DNA of 9,278 nucleotides from Chloroflexota bacterium (GTDB taxonomy: Bacteria > Chloroflexota > Anaerolineae > J102). The translations under genes and the position numbers were made by a program. The DNA is taken from contig PIVW01000215.1 of the NCBI GenBank assembly GCA_003353825.1, positions 1-9,278 of the forward strand. The letters run 5' to 3'. Shown one piece after another: positions 6,081-9,278 of the stretch. The stretch's first letter is position 1; the number at the start of each line of letters is the position of its first letter. The notes under the pieces are model-generated. The model worked only from the letters and a program-made list of their open reading frames with translations, was not told the origin of the DNA and ran no database searches.

Positions 6081-6152
6081 CTTCCATCATTTTACGCTTG
6101 ACTGAACACTATCCTTTGTCTAACCCATTCATTTTTACGGAGGTAAACCCTT

Positions 6153-6686
6153 ATGAGTCGACGTCGAGCAAGACGAGAAGAACGGCACGCGGGTGCAGGC
6201 GACACGAATCGCTACATGATGCGTGAAAAACTCGTGTCGATTGGTGACGATTTTTGGATTGAAAACGCTCAAGGAGACAAGATATACAAGGTAGATGGTA
6301 AGGCACTGCGCGTGCGCGACACCTTGAAGTTCAAGGACAGAAGCGGGAATACACTGGTACAAATTCAGGAACGGAAGGTGCGGGTGAAGGATAGCATGGA
6401 AGTTGAAGATGCATCCGGCAAACAAGTCGCCATGGTCAAGAAGGCGTTGATCTCACCCGTGCGTGACCGCTTCACCGTCAAAATTAAAGAGGGTCCAGAT
6501 TTGGAAGTCAAAGGCAACATCGTCAACCATGAATACACGATTGGCGAAGGCCGAGACAAGGTGGCTGAGGTTTCCAAAAAGTGGTTCCGTGTTCGCGACG
6601 CCTACGGCGTGGAGATTGAAACTGGCCAGAACGACGTCACTATCCTGGCCGTCACGGTCTGTATCGACCAGATGGCGCATGATTGA
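6153..6686 (+). CDS. LURP-one-related (LOR/YxjI-like, tubby C-terminal fold) protein
   Basis: A 177-residue soluble protein. After a short basic N-terminus (SRRRARREERHAGAG) comes the family opening YMMREKLVSIGDDFWIEN (about residues 21-38). Repeating beta hairpins follow: GDKIYKVDGKALRVRDTLKF, KDRSGNTLVQIQERKVRVKD, VEDASGKQVAMVKKALISPV. The series ends with KVAEVSKKWFRVRDAYGVEI (about 136-155) and a hydrophobic final strand (ILAVTVCID). This order of 'G-x-x-V-x-x-V-x-G' strands is characteristic of LOR proteins, whose fold resembles tubby and scramblase C-terminal domains. In bacteria their function is unknown; membrane-lipid binding is a plausible analogy. The start is ATG 6153, eight bases after GGAGGT. 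The alanine-rich gene follows after 62 nt and is probably co-transcribed. Confidence 0.85.
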   Translation: MSRRRARREERHAGAGDTNRYMMREKLVSIGDDFWIENAQGDKIYKVDGKALRVRDTLKFKDRSGNTLVQIQERKVRVKDSMEVEDASGKQVAMVKKALISPVRDRFTVKIKEGPDLEVKGNIVNHEYTIGEGRDKVAEVSKKWFRVRDAYGVEIETGQNDVTILAVTVCIDQMAHD

Positions 6687-6736
6687 AGCCATCAAACAAC
6701 CTATCACCTATCCCAAAACAATCAATGACTACCTCC

Positions 6737-6742
6737 AAGGAG
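6737..6742 (+). promoter_or_regulatory. Ribosome binding site that fixes the alanine-rich protein start
   Basis: AAGGAG is 6 bases before ATG 6749. The frame is open upstream to an ATG at 6683 that overlaps the LOR stop, but that start has no matching site. Confidence 0.65.
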
Positions 6743-6748
6743 ATAACC

Positions 6749-7570
6749 ATGACTGACGACATGAAGAATGAACTGCAGGAAGCCGCCGATCTAGTCGGCG
6801 CAGAGAGCGATTTTGAGGCTGCGGAAGGTATTCTCGACGTAGCCACCGGTCTTGATGACATTGAAGTCGCTGAGGTTGCCGCCGACGCCAGCCGAGAGGT
6901 ACTGGCAGCGGGAGCTAGCGACATCACGCGTGGCGTTGACGCCGCTATCGTAGCCGAACGGGCAGCCGTTCTCAGCGAAGTAGTCGCCGCGGCCGGCGTG
7001 GCTGACATAGCCGAAGGCGTGGAATTGCTGGCGACCTCCGAGGATATCGCCGTGCAATCCGCTCTGGTGGGCATGATGGCCTTAGAGGATCTGACCGCGG
7101 GCATGGACATTGCCGCCATCGCCGGACAACTGGAGGCTGCCGGGGATGTCGTGGCCATGCTAGATATGCCGATCCTGTCCGCCTTCCTGGAAATCAAGAG
7201 CGAAGAGTTGAATGAACTGGCGGTGGATGCGATGCTGCAAGCCGGCGCAACACGAGTACTCTCCTCCGCCATGGCCGCCACCGGCGTCGAAGTCGCCGCC
7301 CTGAGCGCAAACGAGATGGAAGAGGGTCTCACCCGTCTGGTTGTGGCCGGCGGCATGGCCGTCAGAAGTGAAGACCTGGCCGAGGCCGGCGCTGAGTTGG
7401 CGGCTGAAGGACTGGTGGAAGTAGCCGTGGCCGAGGGCATGCGCGACGCAGCGGGCGAACTGGCCGCGGAAGGCGTGGCCGAGATCGCCGTCGGCGCCGA
7501 AGAATTGGGCGAAGCCGCGGTCATGGCCGACGTCGCAGATGCTATTGAACAGGCCGCTGAAGATGAATAG
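6749..7570 (+). CDS. Alanine-rich, strongly acidic helical protein of unknown function
   Basis: I do not recognise this family. The protein has 273 residues: 68 Ala (25%), 60 Asp+Glu against 9 Lys+Arg, one Pro, and no Cys, Trp, Tyr or His. There is no signal peptide and no clear membrane helix, so it is probably a soluble, almost wholly alpha-helical protein with net charge near -50. Degenerate repetition is visible near the C-terminus: ELAAEG starts at residues 216 and 237, and ELAAEGLVEVAVAEG aligns with ELAAEGVAEIAVGAE at a 21-residue (63-nt) period. Looser echoes occur earlier (FEAAEGILDVATG at 22, VADIAEGVELLATSED at 84). Amphipathic repeats of this kind occur in lipid-surface or scaffold proteins such as phasins and apolipoproteins, but this is only an analogy. 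It lies 62 nt after the LOR gene, likely one operon. A longer antisense frame exists (6652-7611) but is rejected. Confidence 0.75.
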   Translation: MTDDMKNELQEAADLVGAESDFEAAEGILDVATGLDDIEVAEVAADASREVLAAGASDITRGVDAAIVAERAAVLSEVVAAAGVADIAEGVELLATSEDIAVQSALVGMMALEDLTAGMDIAAIAGQLEAAGDVVAMLDMPILSAFLEIKSEELNELAVDAMLQAGATRVLSSAMAATGVEVAALSANEMEEGLTRLVVAGGMAVRSEDLAEAGAELAAEGLVEVAVAEGMRDAAGELAAEGVAEIAVGAEELGEAAVMADVADAIEQAAEDE

Positions 7571-7641
7571 TCTCCAACCTGTGATCTGAATGCCCTTTCG
7601 CAGAGAAACACTTGATCATATTGCAGATCAGAGCAAACCGT

Positions 7642-7705
7642 AACTGGGAGGTCGAGACCTGCAACCGCCTGCCCGAAATGGAGGCGGTTGCTCGATCGGC
7701 CAGTT
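7642..7705 (+). repeat. Long bulged stem-loop after the alanine-rich gene
   Basis: GCAACCGCCT (7661-7670) and AGGCGGTTGC (7682-7691) form a perfect 10-bp stem with an 11-nt loop. The stem is extended through bulges by TCGA/TCGA (7652-7655 with 7692-7695 region) and AACTGG (7642-7647) with CCAGTT (7700-7705). No T-run follows, so it is not a standard terminator. It occupies the position that the cloverleaf-like core takes in the element at 2248-2485, read on the opposite strand, but its sequence is different. Confidence 0.6.
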
Positions 7706-7710
7706 CTTCA

Positions 7711-7786
7711 TCACTTACGCCTCATTAGTTCATTGGGAGTTGCGCTGTTGATATCAAACTATGGTTAGACTCAATAGTGTAACTCC
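7711..7786 (-). repeat. Palindromic repeat element, copy 2 (opposite orientation)
   Basis: TCACTTACGCC (7711-7721) is the exact reverse complement of the 11-mer at 2358-2368. Fourteen bases on, GGAGTTGCGCTGTTGA (7736-7751) faces TCAATAGTGTAACTCC (7771-7786). The arm next to the 11-mer matches its counterpart in copy 1 in 14 of 16 positions, with the same 14-nt spacing. The two arms pair with 13 Watson-Crick pairs and 3 G-U pairs in the + strand transcript. The palindrome ends 11 bp before the GGAGG ribosome binding site of the lipid kinase gene, so it lies in that gene's leader if transcribed from upstream. Confidence 0.65.
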
Positions 7787-7809
7787 TGATACTGCTCGGA
7801 GGAACGTTC

Positions 7810-8685
7810 ATGACTGACAAAAACCGAATACATATTGTGATTAATCCTGCAGCGGGAAAAGATGAACCCATTCTCAACACCATCAATGACGTGTTCCATC
7901 AGCACGATATTGATTGGGGCGTATCGGTCACCCGCAGATTTGGCGATGCGACGGCATTTGCCCGACAGGCGGCCGAAGAAGGCTTCGACATTGTCGCCGG
8001 CTATGGCGGCGACGGCACGCAACATGAAATTGCCAATGGCCTGATAGGCACCAATGCGTTAATGGGCATATTGCCCGGCGGCACCGGCAATGGATTTGCC
8101 AACGAGATGGGAACCCCCACCAAACTGCGTCCGGCGTTAGAACTACTCTGCGCTGATCATAAGGTACGGCATGTGGACGTAGTGCAATTAGATGAAGGCT
8201 ACTTTATCCAACGTCTTTACGTGGGCATAGAACCGGAACAGCAAACCAGCCGGGAATCCAAAGACAAGTATGGTACCTTTGCCTATGCTATCGATTCATA
8301 TCATCGTGCGAAGGATGTGAAAGAAGTGAACTATCAGGTCACCATTGATGGTGAAAGCTTTGAGTTTGCAGCTGTGAAGATCTACGTGGTCAATGCAGCT
8401 AGAGCGGGCACAGGTATTTCCATCACCGGCAATCTCTCAAAGGTGGATGATGGACTGCTGGATGTTTTTCTCTTAAGTGCACAAGACTTGCACTCCCTAT
8501 CTGGTGCAGTTGACCGGGTGCTGCACCTTGATACGAAGAACGCCAGGAAGTACATGCGACAGGGCAGAGAAATCTCCATAGATACAGACCCGGATCAACC
8601 GGTATGGACGGATGGTGAATACACTGGTCGCACGCCGATCTCCATGAAGGTGATTCCGGGTGCCTTGCCGGTCATTGTCCCCTAA
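7810..8685 (+). CDS. Diacylglycerol-kinase-family lipid kinase (YegS/DgkB/LCB5 type)
   Basis: A 291-residue soluble or peripheral kinase that should phosphorylate a lipid hydroxyl (diacylglycerol, sphingoid base or similar) using ATP or another nucleotide. The N-terminal DAGK catalytic domain is complete: NPAAGK (residues 12-17), the nucleotide-binding GGDGTQHEIANG (66-77) and LPGGTGNGFANEM (88-100), the variant of the usual L-P-x-G-T-x-N-D-F-A with Gly in place of Asp. The C-terminal beta-sandwich domain carries VDDGLLDVFLL (about 202-212) and DGEYTGRTPISM (about 268-279), which ends in a typical short hydrophobic tail. The length matches bacterial members. The start is ATG 7810 with GGAGG at 7798-7802, seven bases upstream. 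The upstream leader holds the palindromic element. The phosphatase gene follows after 129 nt. The substrate cannot be assigned. Confidence 0.92.
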   Translation: MTDKNRIHIVINPAAGKDEPILNTINDVFHQHDIDWGVSVTRRFGDATAFARQAAEEGFDIVAGYGGDGTQHEIANGLIGTNALMGILPGGTGNGFANEMGTPTKLRPALELLCADHKVRHVDVVQLDEGYFIQRLYVGIEPEQQTSRESKDKYGTFAYAIDSYHRAKDVKEVNYQVTIDGESFEFAAVKIYVVNAARAGTGISITGNLSKVDDGLLDVFLLSAQDLHSLSGAVDRVLHLDTKNARKYMRQGREISIDTDPDQPVWTDGEYTGRTPISMKVIPGALPVIVP

Positions 8686-8814
8686 TTTGACTGGTTGTGC
8701 GCCGCAGCAATCACCGACCCCAGATCGTAACGATGTGATGCTCATGCTGGTATTTGCCCAACACGAAAGTACACGATGGGCCGCGCGCATCATGGGGACG
8801 ACTAGAGGAGAATG

Positions 8815-9278
8815 ATGATAAATCGCATGATCAAGACGATAATAGTAGCCGTCATCATTATTCTGGCTGGTAGTGCCACTGTCTATGCTTGGTGGGAATA
8901 CGGCCCCAGCCGCAATGTCTACGAGGTCGATGACGTGATTGTTGGCGATCCTTCAGATTGCACTGATGAATTGCGCATGGCAGTCATTGGGGATTTTGGC
9001 AATGCCTCGCAACGGGAACAAGATGTGGCGGATATGGTGCATCGCTGGGGTGTGGATTATGTGGTGACAGTGGGTGACAACAACTACCCAAATGGGAAAG
9101 CGAGCACGATTGACAGGAATATCGGCCAATACTATCATGACTTCATGTTCCCTTATCTAGGTAGTTACGGAGAGGGGGGGACAGAAAATCGCTTTTTCCC
9201 GGCGCTGGGCAACCATGATTGGAAGACTGGGAACATCAATGCCCATCTGGAATACTTCACCTTGCCCGGTAATGAACG
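8815..9278 (+). CDS. Purple-acid-phosphatase-like metallophosphatase, 3'-truncated by window edge
   Basis: The first 154 residues of a calcineurin-like phosphoesterase; the frame is open to the end of the window. The N-terminus (MINRMIKTIIVAVIIILAGSATVYA) is a signal peptide or anchor, so the catalytic domain is outside the cytoplasmic membrane. Metal-binding motifs appear in order: VIGDFG (residues 57-62), VGDNNYPNG (86-94) and LGNHDW (131-136). GDNNY and GNHD match the acid phosphatase type 5 (TRAP-like) branch rather than DNA or cyclic-nucleotide phosphodiesterases. The start is uncertain: ATG 8812, 8815 and 8827 are in one frame, and GAGGAG (8805-8810) is 4 bases before 8815, which I prefer. 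The remaining metal-binding histidines lie beyond the window. It follows the lipid kinase and could dephosphorylate external phosphate esters (inference). Confidence 0.88.
   Translation, partial: MINRMIKTIIVAVIIILAGSATVYAWWEYGPSRNVYEVDDVIVGDPSDCTDELRMAVIGDFGNASQREQDVADMVHRWGVDYVVTVGDNNYPNGKASTIDRNIGQYYHDFMFPYLGSYGEGGTENRFFPALGNHDWKTGNINAHLEYFTLPGNE

Larger units (their letters stand above)
5751..6152. other. 402-bp intergenic region with palindromes, promoter and dispersed repeat
   Basis: No credible gene lies here. From left to right it holds overlapping inverted repeats (5798-5918), a tandem TCCTAAG pair (5851-5864), a weak hairpin with a short T-run (5934-5949), a promoter-like TTAACA/TATGAT pair (5973-6002) and a dispersed GTCATTCC-type repeat (6012-6080). 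The Shine-Dalgarno site of the next gene, GGAGGT, is at 6139-6144. The 71-codon frame at 6011-6226 is only a translation of the dispersed repeat. Confidence 0.7.

Noticed and set aside
6011..6226. 71-codon frame starting in the intergenic region before the LOR gene
   Set aside because: Its sequence (MSFRVQRGISARGLKILHF, then QNDTS) is the familiar accidental translation of the GTCATTCC-type repeat.
6652..7611. 319-codon antisense frame opposite the alanine-rich gene
   Set aside because: It reads as Ser/Ala/Thr low-complexity, the expected mirror of Ala/Glu-rich GC-biased codons. The sense gene has a good ribosome binding site and fits the operon direction.
1..9278. CRISPR array, toxin-antitoxin pair or defence system
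   Set aside because: No regularly spaced direct repeats, and no Cas, nuclease, toxin or other defence domains were seen in the genes or gaps.

Overview
The window reads as ordinary bacterial chromosome from an uncultured or environmental lineage. All nine supported genes lie on the + strand, and eight of them begin behind a clear Shine-Dalgarno site in the window; the sulfatase start lies outside it. No rRNA, tRNA, transposase, integrase, phage gene or CRISPR array is visible. The gene mix (arylsulfatase, BASS-type transporter, glycine-zipper DUF1269-like protein, voltage-gated K+ channel, SulP transporter, LURP-one-related protein, YegS-type lipid kinase, purple-acid-phosphatase-like enzyme) and the structured intergenic repeats would fit a Chloroflexota (Anaerolineae-like) genome. 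That assignment is a weak inference; nothing here fixes the taxon.

Layout. Bases 1-1190 hold the 3' part of an arylsulfatase, cut by the window just after its formylglycine motif. A perfect 14-bp hairpin follows at 1223-1258, then a bile-acid/sodium-symporter-family membrane protein (1325-2242). Bases 2248-2485 carry no gene but are densely palindromic: a 16-bp perfect inverted repeat followed by a nested, cloverleaf-like block. Then come a glycine-rich membrane-inserting protein (2533-3069) and, 40 nt on, a six-helix voltage-gated K+ channel (3110-3922), probably one operon, and a SulP anion transporter with a STAS domain (4026-5750). A 402-bp intergenic region (5751-6152) holds further palindromes, a plausible sigma70-type promoter and a dispersed intergenic repeat. 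A LURP-one-related protein (6153-6686) and a very acidic, alanine-rich protein of unknown function (6749-7570) follow. Another palindromic intergenic block (7639-7786) precedes a diacylglycerol-kinase-family lipid kinase (7810-8685). The window ends inside a secreted or membrane-anchored metallophosphatase (8815 to beyond 9278).

How the genes may work together. Two themes appear, both inferred. One is anion and sulfate handling: sulfatase, organic-anion carrier, SulP. The other is membrane and ion homeostasis: glycine-zipper protein, K+ channel, tubby-fold LOR protein, lipid kinase, phosphatase. There is no obvious defence or mobile system. The least expected signal is non-coding. The blocks at 2248-2485 and 7639-7786 are two diverged copies, in opposite orientation, of one modular element: an inverted repeat ending in GGAGTT/AACTCC, a 14-nt spacer of unrelated sequence but identical length, a shared GGCGTAAGTGA box, then a different hairpin-rich core.
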